Part shown: positions 1 to 9,372 of the stretch, piece after piece
Layout: every line of letters begins with the position of its first letter
Position numbering within the stretch: position 1 is the stretch's first letter
DNA from: Burkholderiales bacterium
GTDB taxonomy: Bacteria > Pseudomonadota > Gammaproteobacteria > Burkholderiales > SG8-39
DNA length: 64,000 nt
Direction of reading: 5' to 3'
NCBI GenBank assembly: GCA_014860355.1
Contig: JACZJV010000067.1
Span: forward strand, 1-64,000
The notes under the pieces: generated by a model
What the model saw: the letters and a program-made list of their open reading frames with translations, nothing else
Database searches by the model: none
Told to the model about the DNA's origin: nothing
Translations under genes and position numbers: made by a program

Positions 1-246
1 GTCTACACCTGCTTCCAGCAGCAGTATCATGCTGCCTTCGGCCACCTTGTCCCCCAGTTTTACCTTGAGTTCTTTCACCACGCCGGCGGCGGGCGAAGGA
101 ATTTCCATGGTCGCCTTGTCCGATTCGACCGTGATCAGCGATGTTTCCTTGGCTACCGTATCGCCCGGCTTGACCAGGATCTCGATGACATCGACCTCCT
201 TGAAATCGCCGATGTCGGGCACTTTGATTTCCGTAATGCTGGACAT
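1..246 (-). CDS. aceF: Dihydrolipoamide acetyltransferase (PDH E2), N-terminal fragment
   Basis: This is the first 82 codons of the E2 component of pyruvate dehydrogenase; the gene runs off the left edge of the window. The visible part is one lipoyl domain with the lipoylation motif ESDKA, the modified lysine being about residue 44, followed by the PSPAAG strand typical of the fold. E2 carries the acetyl group from E1 to CoA. The start ATG lies 11 bases after the aceE stop, so the two genes form an operon read leftwards. The subunit-binding and catalytic domains are outside the window. Identity as the PDH E2 rather than another lipoyl enzyme rests on the aceE neighbour. Confidence 0.93.
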   Translation of the reverse strand, partial: MSSITEIKVPDIGDFKEVDVIEILVKPGDTVAKETSLITVESDKATMEIPSPAAGVVKELKVKLGDKVAEGSMILLLEAGVD

Positions 247-257
247 GGTCGTTCCTT

Positions 258-2960
258 TCACACCGTTGCCGGGTTAGGCTTGTTCGGGTCGATGCCGTAT
301 TTCTTGATCGCCGCGGCAACCACCGACGCCTTGATTTCGCCCAGATCGGCGAGCGCCTTGAGCGCGGCCAGAGCGACCCATCGCCGGTCGACTTCGAAGA
401 AATCGCGCAGGCGCTCGCGCGTATCGGAACGGCCGAAGCCGTCGGTGCCCAGTACCCTGTAGGTCCGGCCTGCGGGGATGAACGGCCGGATCTGTTCGGC
501 AAACGCTTTCATGTAGTCGCTCGACGCCACGACCGGGCCGGCGCTGTCCTTGAGCATCTTCTCCACCCAGGACTCGCGCGGCGCTTCCGTGGGATGCAAC
601 AGGTTCCAGCGCTCGCACGCCAGGCCGTCGCGGCGCAGTTCGGTAAAGCTGGGGCAGCTCCAGATATCGGCGCTCACGCCCCAGTCCTGCTCCAGCAGTT
701 CTGCCGCCGCAATGACTTCGCGCAGGATGGTGCCCGAGCCGAGCAGCTGCACCCGCAGCGGCTTGCCCGCGCCCGTCTTGGCCTTGGGTTTGCCGCCGGC
801 CTTGAACAGGTACATGCCCTTGAGTATCCCTTCTTCTGCGCCCGCGGGCAGTCCCGGATGGGTGTAGTTCTCGTTCATCACGGTGACGTAGTAATACACG
901 TCTTCCTGATTGCTCACCATGCGCCTGAGGCCGTCATGGATGATCAAGGCCAGCTCGTAGCCGAAGGTCGGATCGTAGGAAATGCAGTTCGGAATCACCG
1001 AGGAAAGGATGTGTGAATGTCCGTCCTCGTGCTGCAGGCCCTCGCCGTTCAGGGTGGTGCGTCCTGCTGTTCCGCCTAGCAGGAAACCGCGCGCGCGCTG
1101 GTCACCCGCGGCCCAGGCCAGGTCGCCGATGCGCTGCAATCCGAACATCGAATAGAAAATATAAAAGGGCACGGTGACGACGTTGGTGGTGCTGTAGGAA
1201 GTCGCCGCGGCGATCCAGGAGCAGAACGCGCCCGCTTCGTTGATGCCCTCCTCCAGAATCTGGCCGGCCTTGTCCTCGCGGTAGTAGGTCACCTGGTCGC
1301 GGTCTACGGGCACGTATTTCTGGCCCTCCGAGGAATAGATGCCGAGCTGGCGGAACATGCCTTCCATGCCGAAGGTGCGCGCCTCGTCGGGAACGATGGG
1401 AACGATGTGCCTGCCCAGATTCTTGTCGCGCAGCAGCGCGGTCAGAATCCGCACGAACGCCATGGTGGTGGAAATCTCGCGATCGGTCGGTTTCAGCACC
1501 GCGTCCAGCGCCGACAGCGGCGGCACCTCGGGCACGATGTCGGCACGGCGCCTGCGGCTGGGCAGGTAGCCGCCCAGCGCCTGGCGGCGCGCGTGCAGGT
1601 ATTTCATCTCCGGTGTATCGGCCGCGGGCACGTAGAACGGCAGATCTTCCAGCCTGTCGTCGGGAATCGGGATGTTGAAGCGGTCGCGAAACTGGCGGAT
1701 CGACTCGATGTCCATTTTCTTTTGCTGGTGGGTGGCCATCTTGCCTTCGCCGATCTTGCCCATGCCATAACCCTTGACCGTCTTCGCGAGTATTACCGTA
1801 GGCTGGCCCTTGTGCTTCACCGCAGCGGCGTAGGCCGCATAGATTTTGTGCGGGTCGTGCCCGCCGCGATTGAGGCGCCAGATGTCGGCGTCGCTCATCT
1901 TCGAGACCATTTCGAGCAGCTTCGGATGTTTGCCGAAGAAATGCTTGCGCACGAAGGCACCGTCGTTGGCCTTGAAGTTCTGATACTCGCCGTCGACGCA
2001 TTCCTCCATGACGCGCAGCAGGTTGCCTTCCTTGTCACGCGCCAGCAGTTTGTCCCAATAGGAGCCCCAGATGAGCTTGATCACGTTCCAGTCGGAACCG
2101 CGAAAATCGCCCTCCAGCTCCTGGATGATTTTGCCGTTGCCGCGCACCGGCCCGTCCAGACGCTGCAGATTGCAATTGACGACGAACACCAGGTTGTCGA
2201 GCTTTTCGCGCGCCGCCATGGCGAGGGCGCCCAGGGATTCCGGCTCGTCGGTCTCGCCGTCGCCCAAAAACGCCCATACCTTGCGGTTTTCGGTGTTGGC
2301 GAGCCCGCGCGCATGCAGATACTTGAGGTAGCGCGCCTGGTAGATCGCCTGGATCGGGCCCAGGCCCATCGATACCGTGGGAAACTGCCAGAACTCCGGC
2401 ATGAGCCAGGGATGCGGATAGGAGGTGACGCCCTTGCCGTCCACGTCGCGGCGGAAATTCACCAGCTGGTCCTGGTTCAGCCGCCCTTCGAGCAGTGCGC
2501 GCGCATAGATCCCCGGTGCGGAATGACCCTGGAAATAGATCAGATCGCCGCCGTGTTCGGCGCTCGGGGCGTGCCAGAAGTGGTTCTGGCCGATGCCGAA
2601 CAGCGTGCCCACCGAGGCGAAGCTGGCGATATGACCGCCTAGATCACCTTCGACGCTGTTCGCCTTCGCCACCATGATCATCGCGTTCCAGCGGCAGTAG
2701 GCGCGGATGCGATCCTCCAGCGCGGCATCGCCCGGGGAGCGCTCTTCCATGTGCGGCGGTATGGTATTGATATAGGCGGTCTGCGCCTTGTAGGGCAGAT
2801 ATGCGCCGGAACGGCGCGCTTTGTCGATCAGCTTTTCCAGCAGGTAATGGGCGCGCTCCGCGCCTTCGCGCTCCATTACCGCTTCGAGTGCGTCCAGCCA
2901 TTCCTGCGTTTCCAGGGTATCCGGATCGTTGGCAGCGGGAAATTCGGGAACGGCTGACAT
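258..2960 (-). CDS. aceE: Pyruvate dehydrogenase E1 component (homodimeric type)
   Basis: This encodes a 900-residue thiamine-diphosphate enzyme that decarboxylates pyruvate and passes the acetyl group to the lipoyl domain of E2. Its length fits the single-chain E1 family. The TPP-binding motif is visible as [10 protein letters not shown] followed by NCNLQ. The ORF track starts 30 codons upstream, but MSAVPEF is preferred because AAGGAG sits just before that ATG, while the upstream extension is cysteine- and arginine-rich and does not look like protein. It is first in an operon with aceF, and a TATAAT-type -10 lies about 120 bases upstream of the start. Confidence 0.97.
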   Translation of the reverse strand: MSAVPEFPAANDPDTLETQEWLDALEAVMEREGAERAHYLLEKLIDKARRSGAYLPYKAQTAYINTIPPHMEERSPGDAALEDRIRAYCRWNAMIMVAKANSVEGDLGGHIASFASVGTLFGIGQNHFWHAPSAEHGGDLIYFQGHSAPGIYARALLEGRLNQDQLVNFRRDVDGKGVTSYPHPWLMPEFWQFPTVSMGLGPIQAIYQARYLKYLHARGLANTENRKVWAFLGDGETDEPESLGALAMAAREKLDNLVFVVNCNLQRLDGPVRGNGKIIQELEGDFRGSDWNVIKLIWGSYWDKLLARDKEGNLLRVMEECVDGEYQNFKANDGAFVRKHFFGKHPKLLEMVSKMSDADIWRLNRGGHDPHKIYAAYAAAVKHKGQPTVILAKTVKGYGMGKIGEGKMATHQQKKMDIESIRQFRDRFNIPIPDDRLEDLPFYVPAADTPEMKYLHARRQALGGYLPSRRRRADIVPEVPPLSALDAVLKPTDREISTTMAFVRILTALLRDKNLGRHIVPIVPDEARTFGMEGMFRQLGIYSSEGQKYVPVDRDQVTYYREDKAGQILEEGINEAGAFCSWIAAATSYSTTNVVTVPFYIFYSMFGLQRIGDLAWAAGDQRARGFLLGGTAGRTTLNGEGLQHEDGHSHILSSVIPNCISYDPTFGYELALIIHDGLRRMVSNQEDVYYYVTVMNENYTHPGLPAGAEEGILKGMYLFKAGGKPKAKTGAGKPLRVQLLGSGTILREVIAAAELLEQDWGVSADIWSCPSFTELRRDGLACERWNLLHPTEAPRESWVEKMLKDSAGPVVASSDYMKAFAEQIRPFIPAGRTYRVLGTDGFGRSDTRERLRDFFEVDRRWVALAALKALADLGEIKASVVAAAIKKYGIDPNKPNPATV

Positions 2961-3340
2961 GGCAACTCCTTCTTGGCTGCGGTGGCGACGGTTGTTTTCC
3001 TGCCAGCGGCTGGAGCATGCGGGAACATTGCACCGGCATGCCGCACGCAAGCCGCTTTCGTCCAGGATTGCAGGCTAGGGATTATACAGGCTGCGCGCAC
3101 CGGTCTGCAGCACGAGCGCCGACATGCATGCGACCCGCAGCGCCGGAAGTCTGCTCGCGCAGCAGCAGGTCGCACTCATGCTAGCATAGCCCCTGGCCCG
3201 CAGCGGATCCGCGATAGTGGCCCGGCACCTGGCAGGGCTGGCGCGGTGTGCAGGGCAGGCGCCGCGGCAGCCCGGCGCTTATTTCAATCGCGGCATGAGG
3301 GGCGCTGCCGCATCCCCTGAACCCGAAAGAGCAGATCAAC
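2961..3340. other. Divergent intergenic region between aceE and prlC
   Basis: This 380-base region separates two divergent genes. It contains a perfect TATAAT on the minus strand at 3081-3086, suited to aceE. ORFs in this stretch in several frames are arginine-rich and have no coding character. No strong promoter for prlC is obvious; prlC has only a weak purine-rich ribosome site (AAAGAG). I see no terminator or structured RNA here. Confidence 0.5.
3081..3086 (-). promoter_or_regulatory. Probable sigma-70 -10 element of aceEF
   Basis: TATAAT is read on the minus strand about 120 bases upstream of the aceE start. No good -35 hexamer lies 17 bases upstream, so activation by a regulator is possible. 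I saw no clear PdhR-type palindrome. Confidence 0.45.
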
Positions 3341-5380
3341 ATGACCGAGCAGAACCCGCTGTTGGATTTCACCGGCTTGCCGCGTTTTGCAGCTATCAAA
3401 GTCGAACACATCGCTGCGGCAGTCGACGCGCTGCTGGCGGAAAACCGCGCTTGCATCAACGAACTGACCCGAGCGCAAACGCCGGCTAGCTGGGCGGATT
3501 TCGTTGCTCCGCTGGAGGACGCGAGCGAGCGCCTGGCTCGCGCCTGGGGGGTGGTCGGCCATCTGCACGGGGTGCTCGACTCCCCCGAACTGCGCGCGGC
3601 CTACAACGCGAACCAGCCCAAGATCGTGCAGTACTACACCGAGCTGGGCCAAAACCTGGACCTGTTCGAAAAATACAAGGCATTGCGTGCGTCGCCCGAA
3701 TTCGCCGCGCTGGCGCAGGCTCAGCGCCGGATCGTGGACAACGAGATTCGCGATTTCCGTCTCTCGGGCGCAGAACTGTCGCCGGACAAGAAACTGCGTT
3801 TTGCAGCCATTTCCGAGGAACTGGCGCACTTGGGCACCAGGTTCTCCGAAAATCTGCTCGATGCCACCAATGCCTATGCGCTTTATGTCGAAGACCGGAA
3901 CGAACTCGCCGGGATACCCGAGGACGTGGTCGCAACGGCGCGCGCCGCTGCGGACAAGGACGGAAAGTCCGGCTGGAATTTCAGCCTGCAGGCGCCTTCG
4001 TACGTGCCCTTCATGCAGTATGCGGCGAAGCGCGAACTGCGCGAGCAAATGTACCGGGCTTATGTCACCCGGGCGAGCGAATTCGGCAAGCCCGAACTCG
4101 ACAATACGCCGCTGATTGCGCGAATACTCCGGCTGCATCACGAAGCGGCGCGACTGCTGGGCTACGCCAACCACGCCGAGGTTTCGCTGGTTCCGAAAAT
4201 GGCGCAGACCCCGCAGCAGGTGCTCGACTTCCTCGGCGACCTCGCTGCCAAGGCCTTGCCTTTTGCCAGGAAGGACTACGCGGAGCTGGGCGAATACGCG
4301 GCAGCCGAACTCGGCCTGGCGCAGATCGAGGCCTGGGACCTCGCTTTTGCTTCGGAAAAGCTGCGCGCCGCGCGCTACGCCTTTTCCGACCAGGAGGTGA
4401 AGCAGTATTTTCCCGAAGCCAAAGTCATGCAAGGCTTGTTCCGCCTGGTGGAGACGATATTCGGCGTGCGCATCGGGCCCGACCAGGCCGAAACCTGGGA
4501 CCCCGCAGTGCGTTTTTTCCGCATCAGCGATGCACAGGGGAAGCTCATCGGCCAGTTCTACCTCGATCCCTATGCCCGCGATACCAAGCGCGGGGGCGCC
4601 TGGATGGACGAGGCGATCAGCCGCCGCAGGCTGGACGCTCGCGTGCAGACTCCCGTGGCCTATCTCACCTGCAATTTCTCGGCCCCGGTCGGCGGCAAAC
4701 CCGCGCTGTTCACCCACGACGAAGTGCTGACGCTGTTCCACGAATTCGGCCATGGACTGCAGCACATGCTCACCCGCGTCGATTACCTCGGCGTTTCGGG
4801 CATCCACGGCGTGGAGTGGGACGCGGTCGAATTGCCCAGCCAGTTCATGGAGAATTTCTGCTGGGAATGGGAAGTGCTGAGGCATATGAGCGCGCACGTA
4901 GACAGCGGCGAGCCCCTGCCGCGCGCGCTGTTCGACAAGATGCTCGCGGCCAAGAATTTCCAGAGCGGCATGCACACGGTGCGGCAGCTCGAATTCTCGC
5001 TGTTCGACATGCATCTGCATTACGATTTCGACGCCAGCGGCGGCAAGACCCCGCAGCAGTTGCTGGACGAAATCCGCAGCCGGGTGGCGGTGGCGGTTCC
5101 GCCCTCGTACAGCCGATTTCAGAACAGCTTCTCGCACATTTTCGCCGGCGGCTACAGCGCCGGTTACTACAGCTACAAGTGGGCTGAGGTGCTTTCGGCC
5201 GATGCCTACAGCCTGTTCGAGGAAAACGGCGTGCTCGACAGCGACAGCGGCAGGCGCTTTTGCGAAGAGGTCCTCGCAGTCGGCGGCAGCCGGCCTGCGC
5301 TAGAGTCGTTCAAGGCGTTCCGCGGGCGCGAACCTTCCGTTGATGCGCTGCTGCGGCACAGCGGCATGACTGCCGCCTGA
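3341..5380 (+). CDS. prlC: Oligopeptidase A (M3 family zinc metallopeptidase)
   Basis: This is a 679-residue cytoplasmic metallopeptidase of the thimet oligopeptidase (M3) family, which degrades short peptides, including cleaved signal peptides. The zinc-binding motif HEFGH is near residue 467, followed by the downstream glutamate-containing segment (GVEWDAVELPSQ). The length matches PrlC. The N-terminal sequence PLLDFTGLPRF is typical of the family start. It stands alone between divergent aceE and the regulatory island. A 617-residue antisense ORF over the gene is a GC-rich shadow. Confidence 0.95.
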   Translation: MTEQNPLLDFTGLPRFAAIKVEHIAAAVDALLAENRACINELTRAQTPASWADFVAPLEDASERLARAWGVVGHLHGVLDSPELRAAYNANQPKIVQYYTELGQNLDLFEKYKALRASPEFAALAQAQRRIVDNEIRDFRLSGAELSPDKKLRFAAISEELAHLGTRFSENLLDATNAYALYVEDRNELAGIPEDVVATARAAADKDGKSGWNFSLQAPSYVPFMQYAAKRELREQMYRAYVTRASEFGKPELDNTPLIARILRLHHEAARLLGYANHAEVSLVPKMAQTPQQVLDFLGDLAAKALPFARKDYAELGEYAAAELGLAQIEAWDLAFASEKLRAARYAFSDQEVKQYFPEAKVMQGLFRLVETIFGVRIGPDQAETWDPAVRFFRISDAQGKLIGQFYLDPYARDTKRGGAWMDEAISRRRLDARVQTPVAYLTCNFSAPVGGKPALFTHDEVLTLFHEFGHGLQHMLTRVDYLGVSGIHGVEWDAVELPSQFMENFCWEWEVLRHMSAHVDSGEPLPRALFDKMLAAKNFQSGMHTVRQLEFSLFDMHLHYDFDASGGKTPQQLLDEIRSRVAVAVPPSYSRFQNSFSHIFAGGYSAGYYSYKWAEVLSADAYSLFEENGVLDSDSGRRFCEEVLAVGGSRPALESFKAFRGREPSVDALLRHSGMTAA

Positions 5381-5788
5381 GCCGGAGCCGCGCAAGCGCC
5401 GGACGCCGTCAGGAACGCCGTCCGCGCGCGACCCATGAGACGGGTCCTGCAGATAGTCCTCGTATCCTGATCCGCCGCGCCAGGCGCCGCGGCACGCCCC
5501 GGATCGCCTACGCCGCGCGCGCTTTTTTCCTCTGGCCGGGTGCATAAACAAAATACTCGCTGCGATATTTCTTAGCCTGTTGAAATTACAGCGCAAACGT
5601 CACCGGGCCGGAAAAAGCGTACAAATAAAATGTACTTCGGCGCCCGCGCGCCGGCCTCGATAGCCGCAACTACCGAACCCTGCCAACAGGATAAGGTATT
5701 GATAAACCAATCTATATCGCTTCCATTGGCGGCGCTGGCATGGACGTTGCGTTAGCTTAGGCAAAAGGAACCCTGCGAGGAAACGAAC
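5381..5788. other. Intergenic region upstream of the receiver operon
   Basis: This is 408 bases with no convincing gene. The right end holds a sigma-54-type promoter (5736-5751). About 130 bases upstream of its predicted start is the small inverted repeat GTACA-N7-TGTAC (5619-5635), a candidate enhancer site for a sigma-54 activator. The left part is very GC-rich and has short inverted repeats (CGGACG...CGTCCG near 5400) without a T run, so a terminator for prlC is only possible. Confidence 0.5.
5736..5751 (+). promoter_or_regulatory. Sigma-54-type (-24/-12) promoter
   Basis: The sequence TGGCATGGACGTTGCG fits TGGCAC-N5-TTGCA with the invariant GG and GC exactly 10 bases apart. The start of transcription would fall near 5762, 27 bases before the receiver gene at 5789. 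A sigma-54-dependent response regulator is encoded about 10 kb downstream in the same island and is the obvious candidate activator. The element and spacing are seen directly; the regulator link is inferred. Confidence 0.75.
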
Positions 5789-6250
5789 ATGGACGAGAAG
5801 ACAAGAATCCTGGTAGTCGACGACGAAGAGGTCGTGCGCCTCAGCCATATCAGGACCCTGGCAAGCATCCACTGCAACGTAGAGGTGGTTCGCGATGGTA
5901 GCGAAGCGCTGCGCGTATTGGAGCAGCGGCCGGCCGATGTGGTGCTGCTCGACCTGCGCATGCCCGGAATGGACGGCATGGCAGTGCTGAAGACGATCAA
6001 GCAAAGATGGCCCGAGACCGAGGTGGTCATTATCACCGGGTATCCGACCGTGGAAACGGCGAAAGAAGCGGTCCGCCTGGGTGCGTACGACTATCTCGCC
6101 AAACCGGTGGGCCCCGACGATGTGATCAACGTCGCCAACGGCGCGATGACCCAGAAGAAATGGGCCCTGCACCAGGACCGGACCGAACGAGAAGCGGGGG
6201 TCGGCACGCACACCGATTCCGCACGGAAAACCAGCAATCATTCATATTGA
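5789..6250 (+). CDS. Stand-alone response regulator receiver protein
   Basis: This 153-residue protein is essentially one receiver (CheY-like) domain. It has the acidic pair VVDDEE near residue 11, phospho-acceptor Asp55 in LLDLRMPG, the ITGYPT threonine segment and the conserved lysine in YLAKPVG. The last 30 residues are polar and carry no recognisable output domain. A purine-rich site (GAGGAAACG) precedes the ATG. It is followed after 15 bases by a second receiver gene and shares the sigma-54-type promoter at 5736. Possible roles are phosphate transfer or direct protein binding rather than DNA binding. Confidence 0.85.
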   Translation: MDEKTRILVVDDEEVVRLSHIRTLASIHCNVEVVRDGSEALRVLEQRPADVVLLDLRMPGMDGMAVLKTIKQRWPETEVVIITGYPTVETAKEAVRLGAYDYLAKPVGPDDVINVANGAMTQKKWALHQDRTEREAGVGTHTDSARKTSNHSY

Positions 6251-6265
6251 AACAAGGAGAATGTC

Positions 6266-7057
6266 ATGAGCGCCTTACACAAAGTTCTGGTAGTTGACGA
6301 TGATCCGGTGGTCGGCAAGAGTTTCGACCGGGTGCTTTCAGGAAAAGGCTATGCGGTGATTACGGCCTCCAGCGGACAGGAAGCGCTGAACAAGCTCGAG
6401 ACGGAAAACTATGATGTCGTGTTCACCGACATCAAGATGCCGGGAATGAGCGGCCTCGAAATGGCCGAGCAGGTCAAGCAGCGCCGCCCGTGGCTGCCGG
6501 TGGTCATCGTCACCGGCTATGGCTCGCCCGGCAATGAGGCCAGGGCAGAAGCGGCGGGGGTGTCCGGCTTCCTGCGCAAGCCGCTTTCCCCGGAAATGAT
6601 AGAGGACAGCGCCCTAAAGGCCCTGTCTGAAAAAGGCGCAGCCGCGCCCGGCGCGGAGTCGGCTCCCGCGGTCACGGACGCCGCCGCGATTTCGGCGCAG
6701 AGCACAGTGCAGAATATCGCGCGCGTGGTCAAGAACATCGCCCTGTTCCTGGCAGCGCCGTTCGTCGGGCTCGCCTACATACTGGCCTTCCCGATCGTCG
6801 GCCTGGGCATGCTTGCCTGGATGGGCATCCAGGCGCAAAGGAAGAAGTCCGACGAGGCGGTGAAACTGCAGCCGGCGGCGCCTGCGAAAGCCGGCCTCGT
6901 CAAGAACACCGCGCTGTTCCTCGCGGCACCTTTCATCGGGCTGACCTATATAATCGTCGGACCCATCGTAGGATTGTTCATGCTCGCATGGTTCGCTTTC
7001 CAGGCTTGGAGCAAGCTCGGCACCAAAGCCTTGGCCGGCCGGCCCGAAACAAAGTAA
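6266..7057 (+). CDS. Receiver domain fused to a duplicated hydrophobic C-terminal module
   Basis: This is a 263-residue protein. Residues 1-120 are a receiver domain with Asp55 in FTDIKMPG and the KP motif near 105. A low-complexity Ala/Pro/Ser linker follows (about 125-145). Two copies of a hydrophobic unit of about 38 residues come next, at roughly 154-191 and 211-248. Both read V-K-N-x-A-L-F-L-A-A-P-F near their start and G-x-x-M-L-A-W near their end. The repeats look like paired membrane helices, so the receiver is probably tethered to the inner membrane. There is no DNA-binding domain. The start has a good AAGGAG site. A strong terminator follows. I do not recognise the C-terminal module as a named family. 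Confidence 0.8.
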   Translation: MSALHKVLVVDDDPVVGKSFDRVLSGKGYAVITASSGQEALNKLETENYDVVFTDIKMPGMSGLEMAEQVKQRRPWLPVVIVTGYGSPGNEARAEAAGVSGFLRKPLSPEMIEDSALKALSEKGAAAPGAESAPAVTDAAAISAQSTVQNIARVVKNIALFLAAPFVGLAYILAFPIVGLGMLAWMGIQAQRKKSDEAVKLQPAAPAKAGLVKNTALFLAAPFIGLTYIIVGPIVGLFMLAWFAFQAWSKLGTKALAGRPETK

Positions 7058-7066
7058 CTGAGCACG

Positions 7067-7100
7067 AAAAAAGGGCGGGGGCTCTCCCCGCCCTTTTTTT
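7067..7100. terminator. Bidirectional rho-independent terminator
   Basis: AAAAAAGGGCGGGG and CCCCGCCCTTTTTTT form a perfect GC-rich stem around a five-base loop. It has a T run on the plus side and an A run that serves the opposite strand. It ends the receiver operon and can also end the leftward cytochrome b transcript. Confidence 0.92.
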
Positions 7101-7245
7101 ATCTGCAATTCCCGGGCTCCCGGCAATCGGCAATCTCGGATAAGAATCCCGCGCCACCCTTGCCTTAAACAGTAAGCGCGCAGCGCGCAATTCCGCTCGT
7201 CCCATGCGGCGGTATCTACGACGCCGCGTATAGAGCGCGCCTAAG

Positions 7246-7884
7246 TTACTTGGCGCCGCCGTGCTCTTCCTCGATTTCCTCGTAGCCGGTCAACATGGAC
7301 TTGATGTGTGCCGTGCGGGTGTGACCGAGGGTCGCGAGGTAGATGTGCATGAATATGAATCCGGAGAAGAAGATGAAAATCAGCACATGCGCGGTGTCCA
7401 CCACCCGCACGCCGCCGAGCAGGTCGATCATGCCGGAAAAGCGCTTGACGTCCCACAGCAGCACCCCGGTCCAGAATTGCAGGGGAACGAGCAGCAGCAT
7501 GATCACCTGGTAGCTCATACTCTGCATCGAGTTGAACTTCTGGTAGACACTGACGTGGTGCGGATTGGGTTCGCCTTTGAAAATGCCGTAGCCGTAAAAC
7601 ATGGCCTGGCGGAAGCTCGCGCGAAAATGCTTCATCGGGCTCAATTCGGGGTGGTACACCCGGATCTTGTCCGAAAACAGGTAGAAAAGCAGCCAGATGA
7701 AGAAATTGCCGATGAGCACAAAACCGATCCAGTCGTGCACGACCACCGCCGTGCGGAACGACATCAGGTCGATCAGCCCGATGTAACGAATCTGAAAGCC
7801 GGTGATGATCATCGCCACGAATCCGAGCGCGTTGATCCAGTGCCAGATCCTGACGGGGAGCGGGTGAACGTAGATTCTTGGCAT
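7246..7884 (-). CDS. Cytochrome b561-type membrane quinone-reactive subunit
   Basis: This 212-residue integral membrane protein resembles the b-type cytochrome subunits of hydrogenases, formate dehydrogenases and thiosulfate reductases. About four hydrophobic helices are visible. Candidate haem-ligand histidines include the one in RIWHWINALGF (helix 1), HDWIGF (helix 2), and the histidines of DTAHVLIFIFF and FMHIYLA. It would pass electrons between quinones and the multihaem cytochrome encoded 79 bases upstream. The two genes likely form one leftward operon ending at the 7067 terminator. No catalytic dehydrogenase subunit is adjacent. Confidence 0.8.
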   Translation of the reverse strand: MPRIYVHPLPVRIWHWINALGFVAMIITGFQIRYIGLIDLMSFRTAVVVHDWIGFVLIGNFFIWLLFYLFSDKIRVYHPELSPMKHFRASFRQAMFYGYGIFKGEPNPHHVSVYQKFNSMQSMSYQVIMLLLVPLQFWTGVLLWDVKRFSGMIDLLGGVRVVDTAHVLIFIFFSGFIFMHIYLATLGHTRTAHIKSMLTGYEEIEEEHGGAK

Positions 7885-7963
7885 TGCGTAGTTCCCTTTT
7901 ACATTCGTGCATCGGCGTCGGCAAAGCGACGAACGACTCGGGACGGCTTCGGATCCAGGCGTT

Positions 7964-9289
7964 TCAGGAGTCTTCCTTACCGCCTATTCTCTTCGCGTAT
8001 CTCTTGAATAGCCAGTTGAGCGTCAAATGGCCCAGCGGCGCGCCGATGCCGCCGAGTACTGCTAGGGCGAGGAGCCAGTCCAGCAGCTTGATCCGGGTGC
8101 CGCCGATGGCGTAAAAGCCGCCCACGGAGTCCACCGAAATGATGGAGTTCAGCACCTCCGGTTTTGCGCCGTAGCGCACGGGTCTGCCGTCGGCGCCGAC
8201 GATGGAAACCGTCACGCTCTGGAACGGATCGGCGCCTTGCTGGTGGCATTTGGCGCAGTCCCGGACCGCCTCGGCGCTGCGCACGAGCTGATGCGCCTCG
8301 ACACCCGTGCTGACCTCGAGGCGGCCCCGCAGCGTCGTCTTGCCGTCAGTGCCCTCCTGATTGAATCCGCGCAGCAGGCTTTGCAGTGCCATCGCATCCA
8401 GGCCGGTGCCCTTTGCGTCGGCCAGGCGCGCGCGGGATTCGAACTGCGGCACGCCCTCCTTTTCGGCAACGCGCTGCTGCGCCGCATTGTCGTACAGCCT
8501 GAGGTCGACCTTGCGCTTTGCCTTGGGCGAATGGCAGGCAGGGCAGGATACCGCGTCGAAATGCCGTCCGGCATTGGGCAGCCAGGTCTTGTGGGCAGCC
8601 AGCGCGTCCTGGTGGCACCCAAGACAGGCGCTCTTCAGCCGGTCCCCCTTGGCCGCGGCGCTCACGTCGTGCGCATTGTGGCAGCTGGAACAGGCCATGG
8701 CGGCCTGGCCGTGCACGCTGCCGGCATAGGCGGTGTAGATGGGATAGTGGCAATTGCTGCACGGCGCTCCGGAGGCGGCATCAAAAGCGGCCTTGGCCAT
8801 CACCGCGTGAGGACTGTGGCAGTCGGTGCAGATCGGCGCACCCGGGTTGCCGTCACGAACGAGGGCGGCGTGTATGCTGCCTTCGTATTGCTTGAAAACG
8901 GGGGCGTGACAGGATTCGCAGACCTTGGTCTGCGCCAGCGAATATTCCCGACTGCCGGCGATCTTCGTCTTTACCGGGGGATGGTTTTCGAACGAAGTGC
9001 TGGCATGGCAGACGGCGCAGCCGATCGCGCTATGCACCGATTTTGCAAATGCCGCCGCGTCAACCTGCAAAGAGAGTTTGTCTCCGTTGGCGAGTTTCAT
9101 CTCCAGACCCGCAGACGAATGGCAGGCAAGACACTGCTCGTCCAGCTGGGAAAGCGCGCTGTCCGCGGCGCCTGCGGTCGCGCTGGCGACAGCAAGCAGC
9201 ACCGCGGCGAATGCGAGCCGCGCGGCATTGACCAGGTCCGCGTGGATAGCCGCTCGTGTCGCCGCGCTTTGTCTCCGGGCACGTACCAT
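7964..9289 (-). CDS. Nine-haem periplasmic cytochrome c with C-terminal anchor
   Basis: This is a 441-residue exported multihaem cytochrome. A basic N-terminus and hydrophobic segment ending in ASATAGAAD look like a signal peptide. I count nine CXXCH motifs: CLACH, CAVCH, CESCH, CTDCH, CSNCH, CSSCH, CLGCH, CPACH and CAKCH. The C-terminus has one hydrophobic helix (about LLDWLLALAVLGG) followed by basic residues, so it is probably held in the inner membrane. The start is supported by GGGAGG six bases upstream. It is paired with the cytochrome b downstream, and a consensus FNR-type box lies at a promoter-like distance upstream. Likely role: a periplasmic electron conduit to or from the quinone pool. 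Confidence 0.88.
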   Translation of the reverse strand: MVRARRQSAATRAAIHADLVNAARLAFAAVLLAVASATAGAADSALSQLDEQCLACHSSAGLEMKLANGDKLSLQVDAAAFAKSVHSAIGCAVCHASTSFENHPPVKTKIAGSREYSLAQTKVCESCHAPVFKQYEGSIHAALVRDGNPGAPICTDCHSPHAVMAKAAFDAASGAPCSNCHYPIYTAYAGSVHGQAAMACSSCHNAHDVSAAAKGDRLKSACLGCHQDALAAHKTWLPNAGRHFDAVSCPACHSPKAKRKVDLRLYDNAAQQRVAEKEGVPQFESRARLADAKGTGLDAMALQSLLRGFNQEGTDGKTTLRGRLEVSTGVEAHQLVRSAEAVRDCAKCHQQGADPFQSVTVSIVGADGRPVRYGAKPEVLNSIISVDSVGGFYAIGGTRIKLLDWLLALAVLGGIGAPLGHLTLNWLFKRYAKRIGGKEDS

Positions 9290-9330
9290 TCCTAGCCTCC
9301 CAAATCCTGCCTTTGCGGCAATGAGCGCGT

Positions 9331-9372
9331 ATGGTAAGCCGCGGCGGTTCGCGGTGGCTTGATATTGATCAA
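9331..9372 (-). promoter_or_regulatory. FNR/ANR-type box and -10 of the cytochrome c/b operon
   Basis: TTGATATTGATCAA (9359-9372) matches TTGAT-N4-ATCAA exactly. A TACCAT hexamer (9331-9336, minus strand) is centred 32 bases away. That places the box at about -41.5, the usual position for class II activation by FNR-family proteins. The cytochrome gene starts 42 bases further on. Low-oxygen induction is therefore likely; the actual regulator is outside the window. Confidence 0.8.

Noticed and set aside
3284-5137. 617-residue minus-strand ORF over prlC
   Set aside because: It is antisense to a clear M3 peptidase and is rich in Arg, His, Gln and Ala as expected of a GC-rich shadow.
5300-5596. 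98-residue minus-strand ORF after prlC
   Set aside because: Arg/Gly-rich shadow composition and overlap with the prlC end.
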